A stretch of DNA of 64,000 nucleotides from Pachyseris speciosa (Eukaryota > Cnidaria > Anthozoa > Scleractinia > Pachyseridae): NCBI GenBank assembly GCA_016490735.1, contig JAEMWC010001642.1, positions 1 through 64,000 of the forward strand, given 5' to 3'. The notes under the pieces were generated by a model that searched no databases, had not been told where the DNA came from, and worked only from the letters and a program-made list of their open reading frames with translations. The position numbers were made by a program, and so were the translations under genes. Positions 34,310 to 45,736 of this stretch are shown one piece after another (the first letter of the stretch is position 1; every line of letters begins with the position of its first letter).

Positions 34310-36440
34310 ATATATAGTCAACATAGGACTATACAGGGACGATGGACTGGCCATTTCTAACGCCTCAGCGAGAGACACAGAGAATATAAAGAAGGAAATT
34401 TGCCGCGTTTTTAACCGCAATGGACTACGCATCACAATTGAAGCCAACAAACAGATCATTAACTTCCTAGACGTCACCTTTAACCCATTGACTACCGCAG
34501 GTTTTTACATTTTCGGAGTGATTTTCCACCTATAAACGATGAATAGCAATTCGTGACTCTTTATTTGAACTACCAGGGAAAAGTGGTGCTGTCCTAAGCC
34601 ACTGGAGGCTCAAGGTTTCTGAAAACGTCATTTTGACGTAGCTATTTTTTATCCGTGAAGCGACAACAATGGCCCAAGTTCGGTTTGCTTGCGATTTCTG
34701 CTAAATTTACAGCCATTTTTCATCTTTAGCGGCTGCCTGATGAGCATCATTAAGCGTGACGGTAGTTAAGAGTCCACTTTCTCAAAGAATCGAGCAAGGT
34801 GATGTACTTTGTTGTTGAATTTGGCTTGTTACTCGACGAACTGGGAATTTGGCCGGTCGAACACTTAGTACCTTTGGGACTCGACTATTGATGAATTTCT
34901 CGACCTACCGCCACATATTTTGGAATTTCTGTGTACTGAAGATGACCACGAGCAGGAAATTTTGGCGGTAGGTCGGAGTGGCTGTAGACTTAGTTTATAT
35001 GTGAAAGAATTGGGGGAAGGAACGGGCGCTGTCAAAAATTCTCGTTAGTTCTCAGCATGCAATGCGTCAAGATGTTGAAAATGTCGGGAAGGCCCGAATG
35101 TACTGGAACAAAAGGCTGTATCTACGCTCGGGAGAAGAATATGAACAAAAAAAGTCATTTCTAAGCTAGAAAAAGGACTGAATTTCGTTATGATGGTTGA
35201 GTTTTGGTTTTTGGACGATCATTTCCTTAAAAAACATGAAGGCAAAAAGGGGCATTTTTGTCGTTTCTCTTTGACGTTAAAAACGGTCAGTTTCGTTCTT
35301 GTCCAAACTCAAAAGGCCATATTTGGTAAAAATCGCTACGTTTCTTGCATTTATTGGATATCCAAATTTAAAGGGCATTCCATTTCGTGCTCACAACTAA
35401 CAGTTAAGGCAATATTCGTGCGATTGAGAAAGTTGCAATGTTTTGAAGCATGGGAGTTTTTTACGGCCGGTTTTGGCCGGCACGGGTGCCAATGGGTTAA
35501 CCTGAACAACAACACCTATCAGCCGTTCACAAAACGTAACACCACGTTGCAGTACGTCCATCGCGAGAGCAACCACCCACCAATCACCACAAAGAACATT
35601 CCCGCCGGCATAAACAAACGACTCTCATCACTTTCATCGGACAAAGCATCATTCGACCAAGCCGCCCCTCCATACCAAAAAGCACTCGACGAGAACGGAT
35701 ACCACTACACTCTTCACTATGAACCAACTACGACTGCCAAACAGAAAAACAGACAACGAAACAACATTCTCTGGTACAACCCCCCATTCAGCAAAAACGT
35801 CAACACCAATATCGGACACAGATTCCTCACCCTAGTGGACAAACACTTTCCTAAAGACCACAAGCTAAGAAAAATCTTCAACCGCAATACCGTCAAGATC
35901 AGTTACAGCTGCATGAATAACACTAAACAGATTATCGACAATCACAACAAACGCATTTTGAATCCACCCGTACACACCGATGAAGCCGCAAACAACGCAA
36001 TCGACAGCAGAACATGCAACTGCCGACAAAAGAACGCGTGCCCACTTAACGGAAACTGCCTCCAATCATCAGTCATCTACCAAGCAACCGTCATACGAAA
36101 GGACAATAACACTTCTGAAACGTACATCGGACTCACAGAAAACGACTTCAAGACAAGATACAGGAACCACACTGCATCATTCCGTCACGCAAAACACAGA
36201 AACTCCACCGAACTCAGCAAACATATCTGGTCTCTTTAAGACAAGAACATTGACCACTTTATCTCATGGCGTATCATTTCATCAAGCTCATCCTACAACA
36301 GCTCAAGTAAAAGATGTAATCTCTGTCTTAAAGAGAAATTTTTAATAATCTGCCGACCTGATTTGTCATCACTTAACAAACGTAATGAACTTGTATCTTC
36401 TTGCCGCCACAGGAACAAAGCGTTGCTACGCAACAACTAA
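34310..36440 (+). pseudogene. Fourth PLE: RT palm to GIY-YIG, interrupted by a piggyBac-like element
   Basis: 34318-34480 encodes the palm with [12 protein letters not shown] (RDD-type catalytic motif) and INFLDVTFN. The frame then enters a 1013-bp insertion and resumes at 35501 with LNNNTYQPFTKRNTTLQYVH. Downstream are CNCRQKNACPLNGNC and GIY-YIG residues SVIYQATVIRKDN and TYIGLTENDFKTRYRNH. A TAA at 36237-36239 cuts the frame, yet the same frame then runs open to 36440 (DKNIDHFISW and on), so a single substitution caused the stop. The 5' part is missing; the element begins beside a TA repeat. Confidence 0.88.
34484..35496. mobile_element. 1013-bp piggyBac-like non-autonomous element
   Basis: TTAA lies on both sides (34480-34483, 35497-35500). 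The ends are inverted: CCCATTGACTACCG on the left, and GCACGGGTGCCAATGGG on the right, whose reverse complement begins CCCATTGGCACCCG. TTAA target sites with CCC-starting ends are typical of piggyBac. Removing the element with one TTAA leaves the host PLE frame continuous. No transposase is visible; the open frame in its right third fuses by chance into the PLE frame. Confidence 0.85.
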
Positions 36441-36533
36441 ACATTTAATCATTTGAATTAACCGCATCATCGCTTATGTAAATATTATAGTATAAGAACG
36501 ATGGTTATGAATATTCTTGTCATTAAAATCCCC

Positions 36534-36556
36534 TGAAGAGTGAGCAATCACGAAAC
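36534..36556 (+). ncRNA. Hammerhead-like core in tail of the fourth PLE
   Basis: CTGAAGA, stem GTGA-GCAA-TCAC with a GNRA loop, then GAAA, about 95 bp after the PLE coding end. The core layout is complete, but I cannot identify the cleavage triplet or stems I and III. Confidence 0.45.
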
Positions 36557-36598
36557 AGGCTTGTAGGGATAAAAAGAGTAGTTTTTTTTTCTATTTTT

Positions 36599-36600
<2 letters not shown>

Positions 36601-36633
<33 letters not shown>
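36601..36633. repeat. (AT)n microsatellite
   Basis: An uninterrupted run of about 16 AT units between the fourth PLE and the CR1 remnant. Confidence 0.95.
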
Positions 36634-36636
<3 letters not shown>

Positions 36637-36809
36637 GTGGGGGTAGAGTCTATAAGGTAGAGTCTATAAGTTGAAGTCTATAAGTTGAAGGATTAAAGAG
36701 GACGCATCGATTCTCTGTGACTTTGAGTTTCGCGCCTATATATATTCCTATTTACAATTAAAAATAAGAATAACTAAAATAAGGTTCTAAAAATGATAAA
36801 AATATATAA

Positions 36810-37366
36810 ATATAAAAATTACAGTTCTTTAAGTAATTTGGTCCTCAGGCGATTTTTAAAAACAGTGACTGACTCACACAGTTTGAGAGAATAATCTAAA
36901 GAGTTCCATAAATTAACTATTCTATAATAAAAGGTTCTTTGGCCGCTAGCGGTTTTAAAAAGTGGAATGTTCAACAATTGTGAGTTTCTGGTGCTACGAC
37001 CGCTCACCTCGGCTCGCTTTAAAAATTTTGAAGACAGGTATTGAGGGGCGTGGCCCGTCATACACTTAAAGGCCATTGTAGCGCTTCGGTAATATAGCTG
37101 GTTTGCCACAGGCAGCCAATTGAGTTCTTTACGAATGGGCGTAATATGGTCGTATTTGCGCGCTCCGCTCACAATGCGGCAAGCGAAGTTTTGCACAGCC
37201 TGCAGTTTGTTAATGTTACACTTCGATGTGTTTGCCCATACATTAGAACAATAAAATAATTTACTAAAAACTAAAGAGTTAATAATCATCAGGAGTGTAC
37301 GTTAGTCAAAAACTTGCTCAACGCGGTTTATTTGGCCGAGGCGGGACATGCATGAAGAAGCGGTTG
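36810..37366 (-). pseudogene. CR1-type LINE, 3' end
   Basis: The minus strand encodes the RT C-terminal region of a CR1/jockey-type LINE: CMSRLGQINRVEQVF, then after a frame break INSLVFSKLFYCSNVWANTS, LQAVQNFACRIVSGARKYDH, LNWLPVANQLYYRS and RTFYYRIVNLWNSLD. It starts abruptly inside exon 3 of an inverted small-gene copy. That fits a 5'-truncated insertion. Confidence 0.85.
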
Positions 37367-38640
37367 GCATTTCCTTTTTTACCAACATTAAGAAAACAAC
37401 CAGGAAATCTCTTTGATATTTGGATGCTCTCGACAAATGATCTGGAAAGACAGAAAATAATGTAGTAAGTGAGGGACGGAGAGACCGAGGACGTGTTGTG
37501 ATCAGTAGGTGAGGTGGTGGGCGGGTGGGATACAGAGGTGGGTTTGTGAATGTATTCATACGAACCTCTTACTGCTCTCTTTCATTACAAAATACTCGAA
37601 GTTAAAAAGAAAATGACGGTGTTCTTGTATTTAGAGACCATGCAACGATCTTACGGCTGTCGATAGCTTTTTTTAAAGAATTGACGACCGTTCACAGCTC
37701 ATCGAGAAAAGATCCTTAAACCTGGTCCACACTAGTTCATATGTTGCCAATATGTTATTATGTCTCAATGTTCACATTGCAAACATAAGGTTTTTTTACG
37801 TCCAAGTAACATCTTTTTTATGTGGTTATGTCGCTAGTGCCAACTTGAGGTTTTAGGCATCATGACACGTGCAAAGTTTTGTTAACCTCCGTCAGGAGAT
37901 CATACTTACCGTAACTGAAACATTTACTCAAGTGTCAAAAAAGGAAAGGAATACGGAAGCACTAATAAAGGACTCAAAAAATATACAAACTATGCATTAG
38001 AAGGCGGAAACTTTGTTTGCCCTACCTAAACGATTAAAACTGCAAAAATGGTTACTAGGTTTCAACAGATGAACGCTCTCGTTTAAAAGACGAAAGCTTC
38101 AGCAACTATTTGAGAGAACCTGGGACGTCACTTAAAACTTTAGTGAAAAGATTTCTTTTATGCTTTCCTTCCGAGGTTTGTAAAGAAGAAATTTGTTATC
38201 GTTATTTCGAAGATTATGTTTCGTATTAACCATTGATCTGTAGAGCTTTAGTGAGCTCTATATTGTTTCTTTCGGAGAGTTTAATTTTATATTTAGACTT
38301 TGACGGATATCATCGAATCTGATGTCACGAGCCTATCGAGAGAGAACTCGTGCTGCCTGATTTGGTAATTTAATATAAGGAGATCAATATTTGATGACAA
38401 ACAAACCAATTTCATGCAATTAATACCTCACATTTTTGCGGATATTTTGACGTTCTTACCTTTTCCATCTGTTGTTCTCAGTTCTTTTTCTTCCAGTGGG
38501 ATTGATGTTCCTGCTTGATGCATACTCTAAACACGGCTGAATTTGAAGTGCCTTAGAAACAGGCAACAACTTGACTTTGGACGAATAAACAAAGGAAGTT
38601 ATATGAGAAGAAAGGCGCAGGTTGAAATTTGATATGGGAT
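37367..38640 (-). pseudogene. Inverted copy of the 79-residue gene, truncated by CR1
   Basis: On the minus strand a leader (near 38630-38530) is fused to an exon 2 homologue (38525-38460, ending in GTAAG) that contains MHQAGTSIPLEEKELRTTD. About 1 kb further on, an exon 3 homologue after TTTCCAG (37441-37367) encodes DHLSRASKYQRDFLVVFLML and then KKEMPT. There the CR1 element replaces the rest. This is the only inverted copy that still has part of exon 3. Confidence 0.65.
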
Positions 38641-39344
38641 ATTGTAGTACCCATGCTGTTCTTGTGGTAGCAGCATGATCGGATTTGGTCTAGGGTCCAT
38701 TCCTGCCACGGGAATTGATTCCCTCTGGTCACGATTCCCTCCACTGTTTGAGAGAACCTGGAACGTTGTTTAAAACTTACGTGAAAAAAATTTTTTTAAT
38801 TCTTTCGTTCCGAGGTTTGTAAAGAAGCAAGTTATTATCCACGGTGGTCGGTTGCTAGGTTGCAAGGGCTTTTACTCCCGCACCACTTAAAACTGAGAGT
38901 TTTAGGCCATAGGAAAAAGTGGAATGGATCGAATGTGTCACTTATGACGTCATACTCTTAAGAAAAGTGAAAAATACCTTTACAATTGTAAACATTTAAA
39001 GAAAAATTTCCTTCAATTAAGATTTTCGAATGTCTTGCTTCACTTGGAATATAAACTACTCCTAGCTGAGCCAAAATTGAATTTAAGAATCCTCCGGGAG
39101 CAAAAGCCCTAGCAAGCGACAATCGTGATCATTACTTTGAAGATTATGTTTCTTATTCACCGTTGATCTGTAAAGGTTTAGTGGGCTCATTATTGTTTCT
39201 TTCGGAGAGTTTAATTTTATTTTCATGCATGTTCTCATCGCCAACTCTTCAGTGTCAAATTCGTCGCTACCGTACAATGCAGGAATAGTGACTAAACCGA
39301 TCATGCTGGAAACACGAGTACATCATGGGCTTCACAACGTCCCA

Positions 39345-39351
39345 TATAAAA
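39345..39351 (+). promoter_or_regulatory. TATA box of small gene C
   Basis: TATAAAA within ACGTCCCATATAAAA, 156 bp before the ATG, as in copies A and B. Confidence 0.7.
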
Positions 39352-39500
39352 AAGCTCAATCTTCGGCTTTCTTCTCATAACTTCCTTTTCTGATTCGTGG
39401 AAAGTCAAGTTGTATGTTGTCCGTTTCTGAGGCGCTTCAAATTAAGCCGTGTTCAAATCGTAAACTTTAGGGTCGCAATAATTTTAACCTTTAGGCAAGA

Positions 39501-40892
39501 ATGTCTACAGTAGGCGAGGTAAGTCGTTAACTTCACTTTATTAAATGGGCACACTTCTATATGTACATGAAGGTATTAGTTGATTTTACACAGGCGCAAT
39601 CGATTCCTTTTTCCTCTGATCAGATTATGCATCAGACAAAAACACAACTCCCACTGGAGGAAAAAGAACTTAAGACAACAGATGGAAAAGGTAAGAACGT
39701 CAAAATCCGCAAAACTGTGAGGTTTAATCAATTGCACGAAATTGGCTTGTTTGTCATCAGAAACCGTATTTCGTCGAATAAGCTCTCGGGCGCTCGCTCA
39801 TTAAAATTTCGGTGAAAAGAGGGGGCGCTTATTCGAAGGAGAGCGTTTAATCGAGGGGTGGGGCTTATTAAGTTTTTTTTTTTTAACGAGCGGTTACTCT
39901 ATTTTGGGTAATGCACATGATAAAAGAACTCTGCAAGCACAAGGAGATAGAGACGGCTGCAAGTGGCTTATGGAAAGTAGACTGTTCTCTTACATGCAGT
40001 GATGCCGGTGTAATTCAAGCTTTTCTCTAAAGTTTGGAATTACGTCCCAGGTTCCCTCAAATAGTTGGTGAAGCTTTCATCTTTTAAACGATAGCTTCAT
40101 CTGTTGAGCCCTAAAAGGTTTTGTAATTTGAACTTCAGTAACTGCTTTAAGATTAGGCTTCATGCCAAAGGAAAACATTACAGCATTGTAACTTACAGTA
40201 ACACATAGGGTAAATAAATTTTCTCCCCTAATTTATAGTTTCTATGTATATGTATATTTTGTGACTATATTTTCGATATTTTCTATAATTAGAGCTCCTG
40301 TGCTGTTTGAGTCCTTTTGCGCTTAAATAAAGATTTTATTTCAGTTTAGCAACGCCTACAAATCTCGCCTTACAGTATGTAGTTCAATGTAGTGAAACTG
40401 GCGAACGCGTATATTCCAAGGTCGCACTGGGTTAATTTTCTTACGGTGGGGAAGAAAAAGTATTTTCAAACAAAGCATATCAAGAACCGTCAGATTGTTT
40501 CAAGGCCTTTAGATTCAACGTCATTTTCTTTTTAAATTTAAATATTTTGTGAGGCGAAGCAAGAGATTTGTTTGTATACATACTTTTTGCAGGTCTCAAT
40601 AAGAAGTGACTTAGTTCAATTCTTTCTCATTCACAAACCCATCTCTGGCCTCACCCACCCACCACTTTACCTACTGATCACGACACGTCCTCGGTCTCTC
40701 CGTCCGTCACTTACTAGATTACTTTCTGTCTTTTCAGATCATTTTCCAAGTGCATCCAAAGATCACAAAGATTTCCCGGTTGCCTTCTTAATGCTGGAAA
40801 GAATGCCAACCAAGCCAGGATCCCATCCTCTTCTCTCCGCTTCTGATCCTATTTGTGACAGCGTAATTGTAACTCTCCTTATTTGCGCTTAA
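39501..40892 (+). CDS. Three-exon gene for an unrecognised 79-residue protein, copy C
   Basis: Exons are 39501-39518 (MSTVGE), 39624-39690 (IMHQTKTQLPLEEKELKTT and more) and 40738-40892. Exon 3 encodes DHFPSASKDHKDFPVAFLML, ERMPTKPGSHPLL and the tail SASDPICDSVIVTLLICA. Splice sites are TTTTTCCTCTGATCAG and GTAAGA around exon 2 and CTTTTCAG before exon 3. Reading frame, phases and length match copies A and B, while introns and tails have diverged. That pattern suggests coding constraint, but I have no rate estimate. A polyadenylation-like AATAAA overlaps the region just after the stop. Confidence 0.6.
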
Positions 40893-41499
40893 AATAAAGT
40901 TATACTGGAAATAAAGTTAGTGTTCTTTACTTTTAGCACAAAGCATTGAAAATACACAAGCACGAGAGCAAAATACCTTTCACAAAAAACTTATCTCGAC
41001 GGCAGCAAAAACGGCAAAATCATCAAAATGGCAGCAAAAAACGAAAAAGCAAAAATACCACAGAAAAAATGAAAGCAAAATACAACAAACTACGAGAGCC
41101 AAATACCTGGACGACAGCAAAATAACGAGAACGTTTTTATACGCTGAATATAATTTACTTTTTTTACCGCATGTCAACTTTAGCTAACTTTTATTCCCCG
41201 GAGAAATAATGAATTTATTAAATGCTTTCATGTCACTTAATGTAAACTCACCTGCGGCATCTGTTTTTTAAGCTATTTAAAAAACTCGCAGTATGTGTTT
41301 TATCGTGTCTGTGCATTGAAACTAATGACAGAAAAACATGTCTTAGAACTGAAACAGGGCATTACATTGGCCAAAATTCCTGGCAAGAGAACTTTTTCCT
41401 GAGTTTATTCGATGTCTTCTACTCCATCAGTTAAATCCCTCTATCATTTGCCAATACCACCCAGGCGATTCAAACCAGAAATATCCCGCGCCTTAGAAC

Positions 41500-41728
41500 T
41501 GTTGTAACGGCCATACTGTTTATTGATGACTTCGATAGATACAGATTCCCTTGAGACTAAATTCCGAAAAGTACTCCCTGTTACTGACCTTTGAAATTAT
41601 CCGACCTTTCATCCGAACTAAATTCCGGCCTGAATTGAATCAATATTTGAAAGAATGTTCTTGAATGTTCTCCGATCCTCGTGTTGTAATCCGATACTCG
41701 ATACCATTCCTAACTCGGTTACATCACA
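41500..41728 (-). repeat. 3' LTR of BEL remnant C
   Basis: On the minus strand the block starts TGTGATGTAACCGAG and ends GTTACAACA, with AATAAA shortly before the end. It lies just after the BEL coding end. The start TG, end CA and polyadenylation signal fit an LTR. No matching 5' LTR was found on the far side of gag. Confidence 0.6.
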
Positions 41729-41815
41729 TTCCCCACTTATTGACAGAGTCAATCATCAGGTGAAACTAAACGACAACAACTTAGATTAAAGTTCAATATT
41801 CAAAGTTTTATAATT

Positions 41816-42858
41816 TCATTGTTCATGGTGCAGCAACCACTGTTGGAATGCCTTCTCACCTCTAATCTTCTGCACGTTTATATTCCCGACTCTCTGTGCA
41901 GGCCCAAAAGGAGGTTTGTCCACTGAACTTGTATCAACTTCTAGAGGGCAGAGTTTCTGAATCGGACGCTTCATGAGAATCCTTCGAAGAGATTTATCCA
42001 CCATTATCACCTATGCAGCACGGACTGTGTTATCTCTTCCTTTCAACAGCTTCTCTACCTTTCCCATTCTCGACTGTCTGCATAAATGTGTACGACATCT
42101 CCTATTTGAATCATTCTCTTTGGTTCTCTTCCTTTGAGTTTCTGGTATTCTCTGATTCCAGTTAGATATTCCTTCTTCCACCGACATTTGAAATGCGTGA
42201 GTAGACGATTCTGATATCTTTCCCACCGGGCCAGAGATTGTGGAATTGGTGGGAGGAGATTGTTCCAACAGCCGCCGACCAATAACAAGATGCGAAGGTG
42301 TAAGAGGGCTTCTGACAACTCATCATAGACATAGGTTAAGGCCCTGGAATTTAGAACATCTTCGGATCTACAGATTCCAGCTCCTCATAGCTCAACTTCT
42401 CGCTACCAAGCACTTTCTTGAGACACCTTTTCACCAGTTTCACGCAGACTTCAAAAAAGCCACCCCACCAGCTAGCTGTGGGTACATTGTAGTGCCAAAT
42501 GTTCTTGTCGAGAACAAACTTCTTCACCTCAGAGTCTTTGAAAGTTCTGCCATTATCCGAGATGAATAAGGTTTTAATTCCTCTACTTCCAAAGAATCGT
42601 TTGATTACTCGTAACAAGGACCTTGCTGAAAGATCTGGGGTGATTTCAAGGTGTATAGTTCTTGTGGTCCTTGTGCTTGCTCATGTAAACAGAGCTGGTA
42701 AATGTTCTTCACATACAAAGGTCCGGCAAAGTCTACACCGGTTTCTCAACCGCATGGTAACGTAAGACTTTTGAGAACATGAATCCAGCAAGATTCTGGC
42801 ATTGCAACAATTGTTTTCATTAGGATTTGTCACTTATGCTCGAGCTGTTTGCAACAAG
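41816..42858 (-). pseudogene. BEL/Pao remnant C: protease fragment joined to integrase end
   Basis: The minus strand starts with a DUF1758-type protease fragment (ARILLDSCSQKSYVT, 42810-42760). An internal deletion near 42740 removes the reverse transcriptase. The integrase core (TLFISDNGRTFKDSEVKKFV, near 42560), the linker SEKLSYEELESV, the C-terminal LKGREPKRMIQIGDVV and the terminal IQKLCPLEVDTSS (near 41960) follow. The gag part of the same element lies beyond the 8.4-kb insertion, at 51385-52160. Confidence 0.85.
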
Positions 42859-43118
42859 AGAGTGTCTGAAAAACCCGAATAGCGAATAGCGAATAGTCGC
42901 GAATAACGAACAGCGACTAAGGAATAGTCGCTAATAGCGGACAGCGGACAGCGGACAGCGAACAGCGAATAGTGCAAATAGTTAACATTTATTCACCTTC
43001 GCGGATCAGTAAATATTCACCACTTTCACCGACACTCAGGTGTATAATTGTTTTAGTATATACCGCACGAGCTAAATAGTAGCGAACCTTAGACCCACCT
43101 TGTATGGAAAGTAGTTTA

Positions 43119-44250
43119 TATTCAAATATGGCGGCGAGAAGTCAGTATGGTGCAATTTAATTACGGTTGTGAAACCCTGAATCACTCCAAAGCTTCCGAG
43201 GGACCGAGGGACGATCAGGTTATCAGGTGATGGTGATGCTGCATCAGATACGTGTACGCAGAAGCGAAATGTTTGCCCAGGAAGACATGAAGCCATTGCT
43301 TACCACCGTTGTTGAGTCGAAAGTCACGTAAGCGATGTCCGTTCCCTGAAAAAGATGGATCTTGGCTAGCCTGCGCCACAGGCGAAACTGAACCTCGGTT
43401 AAGTCCGTCTGCGAGTTAGCGCCAAAATCCTTTTTCTACCTACAAGGATTTGAATACGCGCCATGATTGGCCTGTTCAAAAATGCCATTGTTTGTAATAA
43501 ATATGACGGCGAGAAGTCAGTATGGGGCAATTTAATTACGGTTGTGAAACCCTGAATCACTCCAAAGCTTCCGAGGGACCGAGTGACGATCAGGTTATCA
43601 GGTGATGGTACCGGTGATGCTGCATCAGATACGTGTACGCAGAAGCGAAATGTCTGCCCAGGAAGACATGAAGCCATTGCTTACCACCGTTGTTGAGTCG
43701 AAAGTCACGTAAGCGATCTCCGTTCCCTGAAAAAGATGGATCTTGGCTAGCCTGCGCCACAGGCGAAACTGAACCTCGGTTAAGTCCGTCTGCGAGTTAG
43801 CGCCAAAATCCTTTTTCTACCTACAAGGATTTGAATACGCGCCATGATTGGCCTGTTCAAAAATGCCATTGTTTGTAATAAATATGACGGCGAGAAGTCA
43901 GTATGGGGCAATTTAATTACGGTTGCGAAACCCTGAATCACTCCAAAGCTTCCGAGGGACCGAGGGACGATCAGGTTATCAGGTGATGGTGATGCTGCAT
44001 CAGATACGTGCACGCAGAAGCGAAATGTCTGCCCAGGAAGACATGAAGCCATTGCTTACCACCGTTGTTGAGTCGAAAGTCACGTAAGCGATGTCCGTTC
44101 CCTGAAAAAGATGGATCTTGGCTAGCCTGTGCCACAGGCGAAACAGAAGCTCGGTTAAGTCCGTCTGCGAGTTAGCGCCAAAATCCTTTTTCTACCTACC
44201 AGGGTTTGAATACGCGCCATGATTGGCCTGTTCAAAAATGCCATTGTTTG
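43119..44250. repeat. Three tandem units of about 378 bp
   Basis: The units are spaced 381 and 375 bp apart (compare the minus-strand ATG codons at 43296, 43677 and 44052) and are over 95 percent alike by eye. Each minus strand holds an open frame beginning MASCLPGQTFRFCVHVSDAA. The second and third units keep about 90 residues open. The frame is shared because the units are recent copies, so protein coding is uncertain. The array lies just outside the Harbinger remnant. Confidence 0.9.
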
Positions 44251-44565
44251 TAAGCCAATTGGGATCAAAGAAATTTGAAACACATTTCCGGTAATTCATT
44301 TTCTTGGAATCCAGATGAACTTTCTGGTCGCTGCTTCGCAGACATACTAAGGACTTTAAGAACCAAGAACGCGGTGGTCTGGAAAACGTGAGGACGGAGG
44401 ATGGGCTGGGGCGATCACCGCGTTCCAAGCGCGGGAAATTTGTAGTTAAGTTCGACAACGCGACACTGCTTAACAGTGAAAACGCTTTCCATTTTCTCCC
44501 AAAAGAATGACTCAAAACTCGTTTAAGGCTGTGCAGGATGCTTTGCTCTTTTCTCTGGAAGAAGA

Positions 44566-44915
44566 TTGCTGTATGAAGAATACACTCCACAAAAGCTTCC
44601 ATTTCGCCACTGGGATTACGAAAAGTTTTCCCTCCATAACAAAGATCCAGCCAAGTGTAAGGCGGACCTAAGATTTGAAAAGAGAGACATCCCATTGCTG
44701 ATTGATGCGTTACAAATGCCTGATACCTTCACATGTCCGAATGATACCTTTTGTGATGCAACAGAAGGACTTTGTGTTATGCTAAAGCGGTTAGCCTACC
44801 CATGCAGACTGTCTGACATAATTTCGATTTTCGGACGATCAGTACCTGAGCTCAGTATGATTAGCAGTGTAGTCACCGAATGGATCTACAATGGTCATGG
44901 CCATCGGATAACCAC
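44566..44915 (+). pseudogene. PIF/Harbinger transposase, N-terminal fragment
   Basis: The frame LPFRHWDYEKFSLHN, then FEKRDIPLLIDALQMPDTF, EGLCVMLKRLAYPCRLSDI and FGRSVPELSMISSVV matches the N-terminal part of HARBI1-like transposases. It stops being transposase-like right after NGHGHRITT, so the catalytic DDE core is missing. From there the open frame is antisense to the neighbouring Myb-like gene. Confidence 0.75.
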
Positions 44916-45332
44916 TGATTCTCTTTTTTTCGTTTGGGAAAGCCTTTCTATAGCTTTCATTCTTACGACTTCTGCTTTAGCTCTGTCAGCTTTTTCAGCT
45001 TTGTCCTTACTACATGCATCTGTGGGAGCACTCTCCTCCAGAGCAATAATCTGCTGTATTAGCTCATCTAATTCGCTTGGCTCATCTGGGGATATTCCTG
45101 ACGCCCTTTCTTCAGCTCTAATTTTTTTCTTGTACTTGTTTATCAAGACGTTGATGTGGTCACGGATGGCCCTGTGGTCAACGTTGAACTGCAAGGTAGC
45201 ATATTTGTTTGGAATATCTGCAATTTTCTTCCAGGTTTCACTCCGTTGGGGAGACCCCTTTTTGTATTTGTAGCGATTTTCAAACACTATTTCTCTGCAC
45301 AGTATAATATGATGCTGCTCCGTCCAGTACAT
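44895..45332 (-). CDS. Myb/SANT-like DNA-binding protein of a Harbinger element
   Basis: A 146-residue frame starting MYWTEQHHIILCREIVFEN. The N-terminal region (WTEQHHIILCREIV, KKGSPQRSETWKKIADIPNK) has the tryptophan spacing of a Myb/SANT trihelix-type domain. A polar helix follows (IRDHINVLINKYKKKIRAEE), then an acidic-basic coiled-coil-like tail. Harbinger elements encode such a partner, which helps the transposase enter the nucleus and bind ends. Here it faces the truncated transposase and overlaps its 3' end by about 20 bp. An upstream in-frame ATG at 45417 also exists; I prefer 45332 because the homology begins there. Confidence 0.6.
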   Translation of the reverse strand: MYWTEQHHIILCREIVFENRYKYKKGSPQRSETWKKIADIPNKYATLQFNVDHRAIRDHINVLINKYKKKIRAEERASGISPDEPSELDELIQQIIALEESAPTDACSKDKAEKADRAKAEVVRMKAIERLSQTKKRESVVIRWP

Positions 45333-45736
45333 CACATTGTTGTGTAAAGAACAAAGAATAGAGAATAGAATTAAATACGGTACAGAAACCCAAGGCATGT
45401 TCGTTTGAACTGAAACCAAATTCTATTGTTAATTTTCAAGCTAAATTACTCATTTATCTTGGCTCTAATGATATCAAAAGGCCACAAATTAGCCCCGTTT
45501 GGTGAAAGAGACCTCATTCTCAATTTCACACTTTCAGGAAAAATGCCAATGAAGTCTGGAATTCCCATTCAAAGCCTTATAAATTTGGGATAGCTTTCAG
45601 TTTTCTGAACTGCTTTTCCAGTTTTAATTATTGCTTATAGTAACAATTTAACTGAAAAAATAACAACATAACAAAAATGCCAAAGCTCACAATATAACTT
45701 TAATTTACATTTTGAAATCATGTAACATATTCATGC

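Noticed and set aside
35190..35480. N-terminal extension of the 349-residue PLE frame
   Set aside because: It is sequence of the piggyBac-like insertion that happens to be in frame with the PLE.
44915..45273. C-terminal half of the long plus-strand frame at 44566
   Set aside because: It is antisense to the Myb-like gene and shows no transposase motifs.
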